Shown piece by piece: positions 16,778 to 25,274 of a DNA stretch of 41,157 bases (position 1 is its first letter; the number at the start of each line of letters is the position of its first letter). A model generated the notes under the pieces. It was given only the letters and a program-made list of their open reading frames with translations, had not been told where the DNA came from and did not search any database. The position numbers and the translations under genes were made by a program. This DNA comes from SZAS-103 sp038234715 (GTDB lineage Bacteria > Pseudomonadota > Gammaproteobacteria > Xanthomonadales > Xanthomonadaceae): NCBI GenBank assembly GCA_038234715.1, contig JBBQTD010000025.1, positions 1 to 41,157 of the forward strand, written 5' to 3'.

Positions 16778-17761
16778 TCAGATTGCGCGTTGGATCACCT
16801 GTTCTATCGCACCGAAGACGCTATGGCCGTCGTGCCCGAACATCTCGATGCGCACCACATCGCCAAACGCCATGAAAGGACTGATCGGCGCGCCTGTTTC
16901 GAGGGTTTCCACGGTGCGCCGCTCGGCATAACAGGACGCACCCAGCGCGGTGTCCTGGTTCGCGACGGTACCCGAGCCGACGATCGCGCCGGCGCCCAGC
17001 GGTCTCGTCTTCGCGGCGTGAGCGATGAGCTGCGCGAAATCGAACTGCATGTCCACGCCGGCTTCGGGCGCGCCGAACCATGCGTCATTGACATGGGTCA
17101 GCAGCGGCAGGTGCACCCTGTTGTCCCGCCACGCGTCGCCAAGCTCGTCCGGGGTCACGAACACCGGCGACAGCGCCGAGCGCGGCTTGGATTGCAGGAA
17201 TCCAAAACCCTTCGCGAGCTCGTTCGGAATGAGGTTGCGCAGGCTCACGTCGTTGACCAGGCCGACCAACCGGATGTGCGCGCCAGCGTCCGCGGCGGAG
17301 ACGGCCATCGGCACGTCGTCGGTGACCACAACGACTTCCGCTTCCAGGTCGATACCGTAGGCGGCGTCGTGGACCAGTACGGGATCACGCGGTCCGTAGA
17401 ACCCAGCGCTGACCGCCTGGTACATCAGCGGATCGGTGTAAAAACTGGCGGGCACCTCGGCGCCGCGGGCGCGACGTACGCGCTCGACATGCGGCAGGTA
17501 CGCAGAGCCATCGACAAATTCGTAGGCGCGCGGTAGTGGCGCCGCCAACGTTGCCATGTCCAGATCGAACGCCGTCGCTGAATCGCCACCGTTCAACTGG
17601 TCCGACAGGGTATTCAGCCGGGGCGCGACGTTCGACCAGTCCTCGAGCGCACGCTGCAGGGTGTCGGCGATACCGGTCGCCTTGGCAGCGTGCAACAGGT
17701 CTCGTGAGACGACGATCAAGGTTCCGTCGCGACCGCCTTCCTTCAGTGACCCGAGTTTCAT
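16778..17761 (-). CDS. Fumarylacetoacetate hydrolase family protein
   Basis: This 327-residue FAH-family protein starts MKLGSLKEGGRDGTLIVVSR and ends with GDVVRIEMFGHDGHSVFGAI. Metal-binding acidic residues fit VHDAAYGIDLEAEVVVVTDD and the segment NDVSLRNLIPNELAKGFGF. Catalysis in this family cleaves a C-C bond in a 2,4-dioxo acid. Placed directly upstream of maiA, it most likely splits fumarylacetoacetate to fumarate and acetoacetate, the last step of tyrosine degradation, although the family also includes other hydrolases. The frame is open upstream to 18094, across the terminator and tRNA, which is not coding. Confidence 0.85.
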   Translation of the reverse strand: MKLGSLKEGGRDGTLIVVSRDLLHAAKATGIADTLQRALEDWSNVAPRLNTLSDQLNGGDSATAFDLDMATLAAPLPRAYEFVDGSAYLPHVERVRRARGAEVPASFYTDPLMYQAVSAGFYGPRDPVLVHDAAYGIDLEAEVVVVTDDVPMAVSAADAGAHIRLVGLVNDVSLRNLIPNELAKGFGFLQSKPRSALSPVFVTPDELGDAWRDNRVHLPLLTHVNDAWFGAPEAGVDMQFDFAQLIAHAAKTRPLGAGAIVGSGTVANQDTALGASCYAERRTVETLETGAPISPFMAFGDVVRIEMFGHDGHSVFGAIEQVIQRAI

Positions 17762-17867
17762 CGATCGATCCCGCAACGAAACCGCGAGTTTAGCGGAGCG
17801 CGCGCGGCCAGTCGCGAATGCGCTCGAGTCGTACAACGCGATTTCGTGGGTTTCGTCGGTATCCCAA

Positions 17868-17892
17868 CAAAAAACCCCCGCATGGCGGGGGT
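17868..17892 (-). terminator. Intrinsic terminator after tRNA-Gln
   Basis: A 7-bp GC stem (CCCCCGC / GCGGGGG, 3-nt loop) is followed on the reverse strand by six T. It lies just beyond the 3' end of the tRNA-Gln gene, so it ends that transcript. Confidence 0.85.
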
Positions 17893-17898
17893 CTTGAG

Positions 17899-17972
17899 TG
17901 GCTGGGGGACTAGGGCTCGAACCTAGATTAACGGTGTCAGAGACCGTTGTCCTACCATTAGACGATCCCCCA
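17899..17972 (-). tRNA. tRNA-Gln (CTG anticodon)
   Basis: The 74-nt gene folds as a full cloverleaf. The acceptor TGGGGGA pairs with TCCCCCA, then a discriminator G and an encoded CCA. The T arm has GGTTCGAGCC. The anticodon stem ACGGT/ACCGT holds the loop CTCTGAC, giving anticodon CTG (17938-17940), which reads CAG. A first base of T in the acceptor fits bacterial tRNA-Gln. It follows rpsI on the same strand and is followed by a terminator. Confidence 0.95.
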
Positions 17973-17985
17973 AGTAACGGATCGC

Positions 17986-18001
17986 TGCTCCGCGAGGAGC
18001 A
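17986..18001. other. Short hairpin between rpsI and tRNA-Gln
   Basis: TGCTCC and GGAGCA form a perfect 6-bp stem around a GCGA tetraloop. There is no T-run, so it is unlikely to stop transcription alone; it may be a processing signal between rpsI mRNA and the tRNA. Confidence 0.4.
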
Positions 18002-18020
18002 TCTGACGTTGCGATGCAGT

Positions 18021-18416
18021 TTAGCGCTTGGAGAACTGGGTTGCGCGACGTGCCTTGTGCAGGCCGACCTTCTTGCGCTCGACTTCGCGCGCATCGCGGG
18101 TGATGAAACCGGCCTTGCGCAGGTCCGACTTCAGCGTTTCGTCGTACACGACGAGTGCACGCGAGATGCCAAGGCGGATCGCGCCGGCCTGGCCGGTGCT
18201 GCCGCCGCCTGCCACCGTAACCTTGATGTCGAAGGTCTCGGTGTGCTTGGTCAGCTCCAGCGGCTGGCGCACGATCATGCGCGAAGTTTCGCGGCCGAAG
18301 AACTCGTCCAGCGGACGCTCGTTGACCGTGATGCTGCCATTGCCACTGCGCATGAACACGCGCGCGGTGGAGGACTTGCGACGGCCGGTGCCGTAGGAAT
18401 GTTGTGTGGTCGTCAT
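18021..18416 (-). CDS. rpsI: 30S ribosomal protein S9
   Basis: This 131-residue S9 starts with YGTGRRKSSTARVFM, has the GGGSTGQAGAIRLGISRAL core and ends with the basic ARRATQFSKR tail that reaches the ribosomal P site. The ATG follows directly after the rplM stop codon, so the pair is coupled as in most bacteria. Confidence 0.98.
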   Translation of the reverse strand: MTTTQHSYGTGRRKSSTARVFMRSGNGSITVNERPLDEFFGRETSRMIVRQPLELTKHTETFDIKVTVAGGGSTGQAGAIRLGISRALVVYDETLKSDLRKAGFITRDAREVERKKVGLHKARRATQFSKR

Positions 18417-18845
18417 TTACAAATCCAGGACTTGGGGCTGCTGCGCTTCGTGCGGGTGATTCGAACCGGCGTAGACCTTGAGCTTGCGGAACATCGCGCG
18501 GCCCAGCGGATTCTTCGGAAGCATGCCCTTGACCGCGATTTCAATCACGCGCTCGGGCTTGCGATCGAGCATCTGGCCGAGCGACTCGGACTTCAGGTTG
18601 CCGATGTAGCCGGTGAACCGGTAATACATCTTGTCGGTGAGTTTCTTGCCGGTCACGGCGATCTTTTCGGCGTTGATCACGACGAGATAATCGCCGGTGT
18701 CGACGTGCGGCGTGTAGACCGGTTTGTGCTTGCCGCGGAGGCGGGAAGCGAGTTCGGAACTGAGACGGCCCAGGGTCTTGCCCGCGGCGTCCACCAGATA
18801 CCAATCACGCTTCACGGTCTCCGACTTGGCGCTGAAAGTCTTCAT
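18417..18845 (-). CDS. rplM: 50S ribosomal protein L13
   Basis: This 142-residue L13 has RDWYLVDAAGKTLGRLSSEL, the GDYLVVINAEKI strand and KGMLPKNPLGRAMFRKLKVY. The ATG at 18845 has GGAG upstream. The open frame continues to 18941 without coding character. It is the first gene of the rplM-rpsI operon. Confidence 0.98.
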   Translation of the reverse strand: MKTFSAKSETVKRDWYLVDAAGKTLGRLSSELASRLRGKHKPVYTPHVDTGDYLVVINAEKIAVTGKKLTDKMYYRFTGYIGNLKSESLGQMLDRKPERVIEIAVKGMLPKNPLGRAMFRKLKVYAGSNHPHEAQQPQVLDL

Positions 18846-18886
18846 CACAGCTCCAACGGATACGTTTGAGGAATCAAAGAGCGAGG

Positions 18887-18915
18887 ATGATACCGGCCTT
18901 TGCAGGGCATGGCAA
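18887..18915 (-). promoter_or_regulatory. Promoter of rplM-rpsI
   Basis: On the reverse strand TTGCCA (18910-18915) and TATCAT (18887-18892) are separated by exactly 17 bp, both close to the sigma-70 consensus. The start would be near 18880, giving a leader of about 35 nt before the rplM ATG. Confidence 0.6.
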
Positions 18916-18947
18916 GCCGCTCCCAGCCTGCGTGCTAGCATCGCGTG

Positions 18948-20117
18948 ATGCCAGCGGCCATGCCAGCCAGAGTCCCAAGGCCCGGGCCATTGGCCGATCC
19001 GTTGCTTGCGCTTGCCGATCGCTGCGTGCAGTGCGGACTGTGCCTGCCTGCTTGCCCCACCTATCGTCTGGATCGCGAGGAAACCGAATCACCACGTGGC
19101 CGGATCGCCCTCGTGCGCGCGCTGGCAGATGGCGCGCTGCAACCCAGCCCGGTTGCCGACGCCCATCTCGACCATTGCCTTGGCTGCCGACGTTGCGAAG
19201 CGGTGTGTCCGGCCGGCGTGCAGTACGGCGAATTGCTCGTGCAAGCCCGGAAGCACCAGCGTCAGCGTCGCAGCGCCGGGCAGCGTCAACGCCTGATCGA
19301 ATGGCTGGCAGTCCGGCCCGCCCTGATGGATTGGATGCTTGGGGTCTATCGTGCGTTGTATGCGCTGCTGCCGAAACCGTTGCCGAGACCTCCGCGCAAG
19401 AACCGCGGCAAACCCCTGCATCATGCGAACGCCGCACAACCCAGCGTCGCGCTGTTCCGTGGCTGCGTCGCGCGGCGCTACGACGCAATCACACATGCCG
19501 CCCTCGCGCAGCTGTGCGACGCCGCTGGATTCCATCTCACCTTGCCCGACGCGCAGACCTGCTGCGGTGTCCTGCACGCGCATGCCGGTGCGACTGCTGC
19601 CGCAATGGCAGCCGCGATGCGGAATCGGTCGGCGTTCGCCGCCGGCGTGCCTGTGTTGAGTTCCGCAACTGGCTGCCACGAAGCACTCGCCGATGCGCTG
19701 GACGGGCATGCGCCGGTCCATGATGCATGCCGATTCCTGTTGCCGCACGCGGACACGTTGCGCTTCCGTCCTGCGCGCGCGCGCATCGCGCTGCATATCC
19801 CGTGCACGCAGCGCGCGGTGGTCCGCAGCGATGCTGCACTGCGCAGCTTGCTCTCGCGGATTCCGGAGCTTGATGTTGTTGAATTACCCGACACCGGCTG
19901 CTGTGGTGCTGCGGGAACCTACATGTTCGACCAGCCTGAACGCGCGCGCGCGTTGCGCGCACCGGTCCTCGACGCACTTGCCGCGAGTGGAGCAACGGTA
20001 CTGCTTTCGGCGAACATCGGGTGCCGGCTGCATCTGGCGATGGGCGCAACATCCATCCCGATCCGCCATCCGCTGGAATTCCTGGCAGAGCATCTCGTCG
20101 AGCATCAACGCCCATGA
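18948..20117 (+). CDS. GlcF-like (Fe-S)-binding oxidoreductase subunit
   Basis: This 389-residue protein has the layout of GlcF, the iron-sulfur subunit of glycolate oxidase. Two 4Fe-4S motifs lie near the start, CVQCGLCLPACP (from about 26) and CLGCRRCEAVCP (from about 77), and two CCG domains follow, with CCGVLHAHAG and, near the end, TGCCGAAGTY. The other GlcDE subunits are absent here. The last codons overlap the coq7 start (ATGA at 20114), so the two proteins are co-translated, suggesting a shared role in quinone-linked electron transfer. I use the ATG at 18948; a GTG directly before it would add one residue. The exact substrate is unknown. Confidence 0.85.
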   Translation: MPAAMPARVPRPGPLADPLLALADRCVQCGLCLPACPTYRLDREETESPRGRIALVRALADGALQPSPVADAHLDHCLGCRRCEAVCPAGVQYGELLVQARKHQRQRRSAGQRQRLIEWLAVRPALMDWMLGVYRALYALLPKPLPRPPRKNRGKPLHHANAAQPSVALFRGCVARRYDAITHAALAQLCDAAGFHLTLPDAQTCCGVLHAHAGATAAAMAAAMRNRSAFAAGVPVLSSATGCHEALADALDGHAPVHDACRFLLPHADTLRFRPARARIALHIPCTQRAVVRSDAALRSLLSRIPELDVVELPDTGCCGAAGTYMFDQPERARALRAPVLDALAASGATVLLSANIGCRLHLAMGATSIPIRHPLEFLAEHLVEHQRP

Positions 20118-20776
20118 AAGCAACATCCCACGACGGCCACCGCGTTTACGGTCGACTCGATCGCCTGCTCATCGAGGCCGAACATGCCCTGGCCAGCATC
20201 CTGGACCCGCGGCCCGCCGCACGCACCGCGAATCCGGCATCTGCGATTGCGGAAGCAGACCTCGACGCCTCCGCGCGTGCGCATGCAGCAGGCCTGATGC
20301 GGGTGAACCACGTCGGTGAGGTGTGTGCGCAGGCGTTGTACTACGGACAGGCTGCGGTTGCCAGGGATCCCGTCACCCGTTCCCAATTGCTCGCCGCCGC
20401 CGCCGAGGAAACCGATCATCTCGCCTGGTGCGGCGAACGCCTCCAGCAGCTCGACAGCAAGCCCAGCCTGCTCAATCCTCTCTGGTACGCAGGCAGCTAC
20501 GCGATCGGTGCACTCGCAGGCTTGCGCGGCGACGGCTGGAACCTCGGTTTCGTGGTGGAGACCGAACGCCAGGTCGAGGCCCATCTGGAAGAACACTTGC
20601 ACTCGTTGCCGGCAGCCGATGCGCGTAGCCGCGCGATCGTGCAGGTCATGAAGGCCGACGAAGCCCGCCATGCAGAACGTGCCCAGGAAGCCGGCGCACG
20701 CACCCTGCCGCCACCGGTCAAGAATGCAATGCGCGCAGCCAGCGCTTTGATGAAAGCAGTCGCCTACCGTATTTGA
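20114..20776 (+). CDS. coq7: Ubiquinone biosynthesis demethoxyubiquinol hydroxylase, Coq7 type
   Basis: This 220-residue di-iron enzyme hydroxylates the demethoxyubiquinol ring, a late step in ubiquinone synthesis. Ligand motifs are visible in order: MRVNHVGEVCAQALYYGQ (first Glu), AAEETDHLAWC (Glu-x-x-His), ETERQVEAHLEEHL, and KADEARHA (Glu-x-x-His). The length fits Coq7 and not the flavin enzyme UbiF. The ATG overlaps the stop of the Fe-S gene. A long N-terminal extension precedes the core, as in xanthomonad Coq7. Confidence 0.93.
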   Translation: MKATSHDGHRVYGRLDRLLIEAEHALASILDPRPAARTANPASAIAEADLDASARAHAAGLMRVNHVGEVCAQALYYGQAAVARDPVTRSQLLAAAAEETDHLAWCGERLQQLDSKPSLLNPLWYAGSYAIGALAGLRGDGWNLGFVVETERQVEAHLEEHLHSLPAADARSRAIVQVMKADEARHAERAQEAGARTLPPPVKNAMRAASALMKAVAYRI

Positions 20777-20836
20777 TTGCGCCCCGGGGATGGCCGTTCC
20801 CGATGCGCCGTCTGGATACTTGCCAGGGAACAAGCC

Positions 20837-20862
20837 AAAAAAAGCCGGCGCTAGGCCGGCAT
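20837..20862 (-). terminator. Intrinsic terminator between coq7 and the M13 peptidase
   Basis: GCCGGC (20844-20849) and GCCGGC (20855-20860) form a 6-bp stem with a GCTAG loop; the reverse strand continues with seven T. It ends the M13 peptidase transcript, and may also work weakly on the forward strand (ATTTCT) for coq7. Confidence 0.75.
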
Positions 20863-20886
20863 TTCTCGTCCACCACACCACCACAC

Positions 20887-22914
20887 TCACCAGATGATGA
20901 CGCGCTTGTCAGGGGCGACGTACATCTTGTCGCCCGGCTTGACGCCGTAGGCCTCGTAGAAGCCGGGCTGGTTCACGACCGCGCCCATCACGCGATCGAT
21001 AGGGATCGAATGCGGATCCGACTTGATCTGTTCGATCATGGAGTTCTCGCGCGCCTTCTCGCGGAATGCCTGGGCGAAACCAGCGTAGAAGCGCTGTTCG
21101 CCGGTCATGCCGTCGATGACCGGAGCCGGCTTGCCATGCAGCGAGATCTTGTAGGCCTTGTAGGCGATCGCGAGCCCGGAATTGTCGGCGATGTTCTCGC
21201 CCAGTGTCAGTTCGCCATTGATGTGGTAGCCCTTGACCGGCTCGAACGCAGAGTACTCGGCGACCAGTGCCTTGGTTTTCGCCGCGAACGCATCGTGGTC
21301 GGCCTTCGTCCACCAGTCGTGCAGGTTGCCGACCCCGTCGTACTGCGCGCCCTGGTCGTCGAAGCCGTGGCTGATCTCATGGCCGATCACCGCGCCGATC
21401 GCGCCGTAGTTCACCGCATCGTCGGCCTTGGGATCGAAGAACGGCGGCTGCAGGATCGCGGCCGGGAACACGATCTCGTTCAACTCGGGGTTGTAGTAGG
21501 CGTTGACAGTCTGCGGCGTCATGCCCCACTCGGCCCGGTCGATCGGCTTGCCGAGCTTGTTGATGTTGCGGTTGTACTCGAACTCGTTTGCGCGCTGGAC
21601 ATTGCCCAGCAAGTCGTTGCGGTCGATATGCAGTGCGGAATAATCGCGCCACTTGTCGGGATAGCCGAGCTTGAGCATGTACTGCGACAGCTTCGCGAGT
21701 GCCTGCTTCTTGGTGTCCGGGCTCATCCAGTCGAGGGTGCCAATGCTTTCGCGATACGCAGCCAGCAGGTTCTGCACGAGTTGGTAGATGCGCGCCTTGC
21801 TCTCTGCCGGGAAATACCGGGTGACGTAAACCTGCCCCAGCTGCTCGCCCATGCTGCCTTCGACGACGCGCACGCCGCGCTTCCAGCGCGCGCGGTTCTG
21901 CGGCGTGCCGCGCAGCGCAGTTCCATAGAACGCGAAGTTTTCATCGACGAACGCCTTGCTCAGGTATGGCGCGGACGCATGCAGCAGGTGCCAGCGGAAA
22001 TAGACCTTCCAGACCGGCAGCGGGGTACTGTTGATCAGGGCCGCCATGCCCTTGAAGTAGCTCGGCTGGCTGATGTTGACGTAGTCGACCTTGCCGGTGA
22101 CATGCGAATTGGCCAGCAGGGTCTTCCAGTCGAACCCGGGGGCGACTCCATCAAGGTCGGTGATCATGACCTTGTTGTAGCCCTTGATCGGATCGCGGTT
22201 CTCGACCTTCGTCCACTGGATTTTCGCGAGCGCGGTCTCGAGCGCGAGCACGCTGGCAGCATCGGTCTTCGCATCGGCGTCGCCGCCGAGCTTGAGCATG
22301 CGTTCGACGTGGCCCAGGTACTCGCCGCGGATCTGCTTGAGCTTGGCGTCGTCGTCCTTGAGGTAGTAGTCGCGATCCGGAAGCCCCAGGCCGCTCTGGC
22401 CGAAGTCGACCAGGTACTTCGTCGAATCCTTGTTGTCCTGGTGCACGAAACCGCCGAACGGCGCGTCGACGCCGGTCATGCCGTTGTGCGCGATCTGGGC
22501 TGCGATGTCGCTGCTGTTCTGCAATGCGTCGATGCGGGCGAGTTCGGGCTGCAACGGCGCGATCCCTTGCTTTTCAAGCCGCGCCTCGTCCATGAAGCTC
22601 GCGTAGAGGTCGCCGACCTTGCGCTCGCCTTCGTTGTGCGGGGCCTTCTGCGCGTCTTCGATGATGCTGCGCAGGTTCTCGATCGACTTGTCGTACAAGG
22701 CATCGAACGCGCCGTAGCCGGGCTTGTCGGCCGGAATCTCGGTGGTCGCGAGCCAATGGCCGTTGATGTACTCGAAAAAATCGTCCTGGGCACGCACTTT
22801 GGTGTCCATGTTCGCCGGATCCAGGCCGGACGCCAGCGGCGCGGCTCCGACCGGCGCGCAGGCAAACAGCGCCAGCAATCCCAGTCCGATGGCAGACCCG
22901 ATCAGTCGTTTCAT
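20887..22914 (-). CDS. pepO: M13 family zinc metallopeptidase (PepO/neprilysin type)
   Basis: This 675-residue secreted peptidase opens with a signal peptide (MKRLIGSAIGLGLLALFACA); the Cys could instead be lipid-modified. The N-terminal helical lobe has MDTKVRAQDDFFEYINGHWL. The zinc site is VIGHEISHGFDD, followed by the third ligand Glu in LGENIADNSGLAIAY, and the substrate strand is VNAYYNPELNEIVFP. It ends with the canonical VIIW. M13 enzymes cleave oligopeptides, here presumably in the periplasm. The ATG at 22914 has GAGGAAA 6 bp upstream; the upstream extension to 22974 is not coding. It stands alone between coq7 and speD. Confidence 0.93.
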   Translation of the reverse strand: MKRLIGSAIGLGLLALFACAPVGAAPLASGLDPANMDTKVRAQDDFFEYINGHWLATTEIPADKPGYGAFDALYDKSIENLRSIIEDAQKAPHNEGERKVGDLYASFMDEARLEKQGIAPLQPELARIDALQNSSDIAAQIAHNGMTGVDAPFGGFVHQDNKDSTKYLVDFGQSGLGLPDRDYYLKDDDAKLKQIRGEYLGHVERMLKLGGDADAKTDAASVLALETALAKIQWTKVENRDPIKGYNKVMITDLDGVAPGFDWKTLLANSHVTGKVDYVNISQPSYFKGMAALINSTPLPVWKVYFRWHLLHASAPYLSKAFVDENFAFYGTALRGTPQNRARWKRGVRVVEGSMGEQLGQVYVTRYFPAESKARIYQLVQNLLAAYRESIGTLDWMSPDTKKQALAKLSQYMLKLGYPDKWRDYSALHIDRNDLLGNVQRANEFEYNRNINKLGKPIDRAEWGMTPQTVNAYYNPELNEIVFPAAILQPPFFDPKADDAVNYGAIGAVIGHEISHGFDDQGAQYDGVGNLHDWWTKADHDAFAAKTKALVAEYSAFEPVKGYHINGELTLGENIADNSGLAIAYKAYKISLHGKPAPVIDGMTGEQRFYAGFAQAFREKARENSMIEQIKSDPHSIPIDRVMGAVVNQPGFYEAYGVKPGDKMYVAPDKRVIIW

Positions 22915-23042
22915 ACGGTTTCCTCGTTGATTGGGGCGCGCGTAGGCGCACGGGGACGGCGCAGGCCGCGGCAACTCTGCACGCTAGCAGGTCGGCCTGC
23001 GATTGCATGGGCCAGAAGTCCTAGGAAGCGCGAATGGGGAAT

Positions 23043-23068
23043 GGTTCGAGGCAGGGAGCGCTCGAACC
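23043..23068. other. Inverted repeat downstream of speD
   Basis: GGTTCGAG and CTCGAACC form a perfect 8-bp stem with a 10-nt loop, 24 bp after the speD stop and next to GGGGAATGG sequence like that upstream of the Mpo1-like gene. It lacks a T-run and may be a rho-linked or mRNA-protecting hairpin. Confidence 0.5.
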
Positions 23069-23092
23069 GCTTCACGCTTTACATACCCAGCT

Positions 23093-23914
23093 TCAATCCA
23101 CCAGATTTCGGCCGTGGAACAGTTCCTCGATTTCGCGCCGGAGCTGCGCCTCGATGCGTAGGCGCTCCTTGAACGAGAGGTTCTTGGCCTTTTCCTCGAA
23201 AAGGTAGGTGTCCAGGTCGAACTCCTTCACATGCATCTTGGTGTGGAAGAGGTTCTCCTGGTACACGTTCACGTCGATCATCTCGTAGTGCGAGCGGTTG
23301 GACTTGGAAAGAAAGTCCTGGATCGAGTTGATCTTGTGGTCGATGTAGTGCTTCTTGCCCTTGATGTCGCGCGTGAATCCGCGCACCCGGTAGTCGGTCA
23401 CCACGATGTCCGACTCGAAGCTCTCGATCAGGTAGTTGAGCGCCTTGAGCGGCGAGATCACTCCGCAGGTCGCCACGTCGATGTCGGCGCGGAACGTCGC
23501 GATGCCGTTGTGCGGGTGCGTTTCCGGATAGGTGTGGACGGTGATATGGCTCTTGTCGAGATGCGCTACGACATTGGCCTCGCCGGTGTAGTCGCGCATC
23601 GCGCCGCTGAGAGCCTCGCGGCCCACGTCCTTGCGGTCGATGACCGGCTCCTCCGAGATCAGGATCGTCACCGACGCGCCCTGCGGATCGTAGTCCTGGC
23701 GCGCGACGTTGAGGATGTTCGCGCCGATGATGTCGGCCACGTCTGTGAGGATCTGGGTCAACCGGTCGGCGTTGTAGACCTCGTCGATGTACTCGATGTA
23801 TCGGTCGCGCTGTTCGTCGCTGACCGCGTAGCACAGATCGTAGATGTTGAAACTCAACGACTTGGTGAGGTTGTTGAAACCCTGAAGCTTCAGGCGTGGC
23901 AGCGGCTTGACCAC
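23093..23914 (-). CDS. speD: S-adenosylmethionine decarboxylase proenzyme
   Basis: This 273-residue enzyme makes decarboxylated SAM for spermidine synthesis. It is the class 1B (E. coli-type) form: VKPLPRLKLQGFNNLTKSLS at the start, and the self-cleavage site HLDKSHITVHTYPE, where Ser-122 becomes the pyruvoyl group. The end is EIEELFHGRNLVD. I choose the GTG at 23914: it has GGAGG 6 bp upstream and gives the family N-terminus, whereas the ATG at 23971 adds 19 unrelated residues. It is divergent from clp. Confidence 0.95.
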   Translation of the reverse strand: MVKPLPRLKLQGFNNLTKSLSFNIYDLCYAVSDEQRDRYIEYIDEVYNADRLTQILTDVADIIGANILNVARQDYDPQGASVTILISEEPVIDRKDVGREALSGAMRDYTGEANVVAHLDKSHITVHTYPETHPHNGIATFRADIDVATCGVISPLKALNYLIESFESDIVVTDYRVRGFTRDIKGKKHYIDHKINSIQDFLSKSNRSHYEMIDVNVYQENLFHTKMHVKEFDLDTYLFEEKAKNLSFKERLRIEAQLRREIEELFHGRNLVD

Positions 23915-23947
23915 GTAGGCCTCCGGTCGAGGAACATCAGGCCGGCG

Positions 23948-23975
23948 ATTATCGGCCAAACCAGCCGGCATGCAA
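23948..23975 (-). promoter_or_regulatory. Probable speD promoter
   Basis: On the reverse strand TTGCAT (23970-23975) and GATAAT (23948-23953) lie 16 bp apart, near the sigma-70 consensus. The start would be about 27 nt before the speD GTG. The clp gene is divergent, so this region may also be bound by Clp. Confidence 0.45.
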
Positions 23976-24040
23976 ACCTCTGCGTTGCCCTGAGCGCCCG
24001 CACGGCCTAAGCTGCACGCTGATCCTGCGACTCAATCCAA

Positions 24041-24751
24041 ATGAACCGACCCATGGCCAAAGTCTCTTCCCTGATGCCGCACGCCCTGCTGCGGCCGCTG
24101 ATCTCGCCCGAGCTGGCGCCCGACGCAGCGACGATGGAGCACTTCCTCGGCTACTGCCATCGGCACCGCTATCCGAACCGGACCGACGTGTTCCGTCCCG
24201 GCGACAGCGCCGACACTCTGCATTACGTGATCAACGGCACCCTGTCGATCATCAGCGAAGAACCCGACGGTCGCGAACTCGTCCTGTCGTACCTCAACGC
24301 AGGGGATTTCATCGGCGAGCTGGGCCTGTTCGTGAAGACCGACCGCCGCGAAGTGCTGCTGCGCACGCGCAGTCCGGTCGAACTTGCCGAAATCAGCTAC
24401 GAGCGCCTGCTGGCCCTGTTCCATGGCCCGCTCGCGACCGAATGCCCGCGCCTGCTGTACGCGATTGGCTCGCAACTGGCCAAGCGCCTGCTGGAAACCA
24501 GCCGCAAGGCAAGCCGACTGGCCTTCATGGACGTCAGCGGACGTATCCTGCGCACTCTTGCCGACTTGTGCGAGGAGCCCGAAGCGCTGAGCCATCCAGA
24601 GGGTACCCAGATCCGCGTGTCGCGGCAGGAGCTCGCGCGCATCGCGGGTTGCTCGCGCGAAATGGCTGGCCGCGTACTCAAGCAGATGCAGGTCGACGGC
24701 CTGCTGCACGCGCGCGGCAAGACGGTCGTGGTGTACCGCACTCCCAAGTGA
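24041..24751 (+). CDS. clp: CRP-like global regulator Clp
   Basis: This 236-residue CRP/FNR-family protein matches the xanthomonad Clp. The cyclic-nucleotide-binding domain has HRHRYPNRTDVFRPGDSADT, ISEEPDGRELVLSYL and GDFIGELGLFV. A central helix LAKRLLETSRKASRLAFMDV leads to the HTH with VSRQELARIAGCSREMAGRV. In Xanthomonas, Clp activates virulence, exoenzyme and motility genes and is inhibited by c-di-GMP. ATG codons at 24041 and 24053 are both possible starts; no clear Shine-Dalgarno is visible. The gene diverges from speD, as in xanthomonads. Confidence 0.93.
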   Translation: MNRPMAKVSSLMPHALLRPLISPELAPDAATMEHFLGYCHRHRYPNRTDVFRPGDSADTLHYVINGTLSIISEEPDGRELVLSYLNAGDFIGELGLFVKTDRREVLLRTRSPVELAEISYERLLALFHGPLATECPRLLYAIGSQLAKRLLETSRKASRLAFMDVSGRILRTLADLCEEPEALSHPEGTQIRVSRQELARIAGCSREMAGRVLKQMQVDGLLHARGKTVVVYRTPK

Positions 24752-24824
24752 GTCGCACCGTGACGCAGGCCGGCCTTCGCAACAAGGCGCTCGCTTGGCA
24801 TCGCGTTGGACAACGTATCCGGCG

Positions 24825-25259
24825 ATGACACACGTTCGCACCGTGTTGCCTGGAGACGCCGCGGAGGTCGCGGCACTGATCACCCTGCTCGGGTACCCGT
24901 GCACGCTCGATGAAGCGCGCGAACGGCTATGCGCCGTCGCCACCGAGCACGACCAGACGCTGTTCGTCGCCGATCGCAATGGAAGCCTGTGCGGCCTGCT
25001 CAGCCTGGACCTGATGTACTACCTGCCACTGGGCGCACGCACCTGCCGCATCACCGCACTGGTGGTCGCGTCGGCGCACCGGAGCGAAGGCATCGGCCGC
25101 GACCTGTTGCAGGCGGCCGAGGCATGGGCGCGACAGGCCGGCGCGGCGCGCATCGAGGTAACCAGTGGCGCCCATCGCAGCGAAGCGCACGCGTTTTATC
25201 GCGTGTGTGGCTACAGCGATGGATCGGTGCGGCTCGTCAAGCGCCTTGGCGACGCCTAG
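24825..25259 (+). CDS. GNAT family N-acetyltransferase
   Basis: This 144-residue acetyltransferase has the GNAT core: ITALVVASAHRSEGIGRDLL (acetyl-CoA pyrophosphate loop in HRSEGIG), ARQAGAARIEVTSGAHRSEA and the final FYRVCGYSDGSVRLVKRL. The substrate is unknown. The ATG at 24825 is preferred to a TTG 30 bp earlier. It lies 73 bp after clp on the same strand and runs convergent with trpC. Confidence 0.85.
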   Translation: MTHVRTVLPGDAAEVAALITLLGYPCTLDEARERLCAVATEHDQTLFVADRNGSLCGLLSLDLMYYLPLGARTCRITALVVASAHRSEGIGRDLLQAAEAWARQAGAARIEVTSGAHRSEAHAFYRVCGYSDGSVRLVKRLGDA

Positions 25260-25274
25260 CTCCGGCTGGATCAA

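Noticed and set aside
20773..23172. Forward frame of 799 codons across the M13 peptidase gene
   Set aside because: It is the shadow of pepO; the reverse frame has a signal peptide, the HExxH site and the family length.
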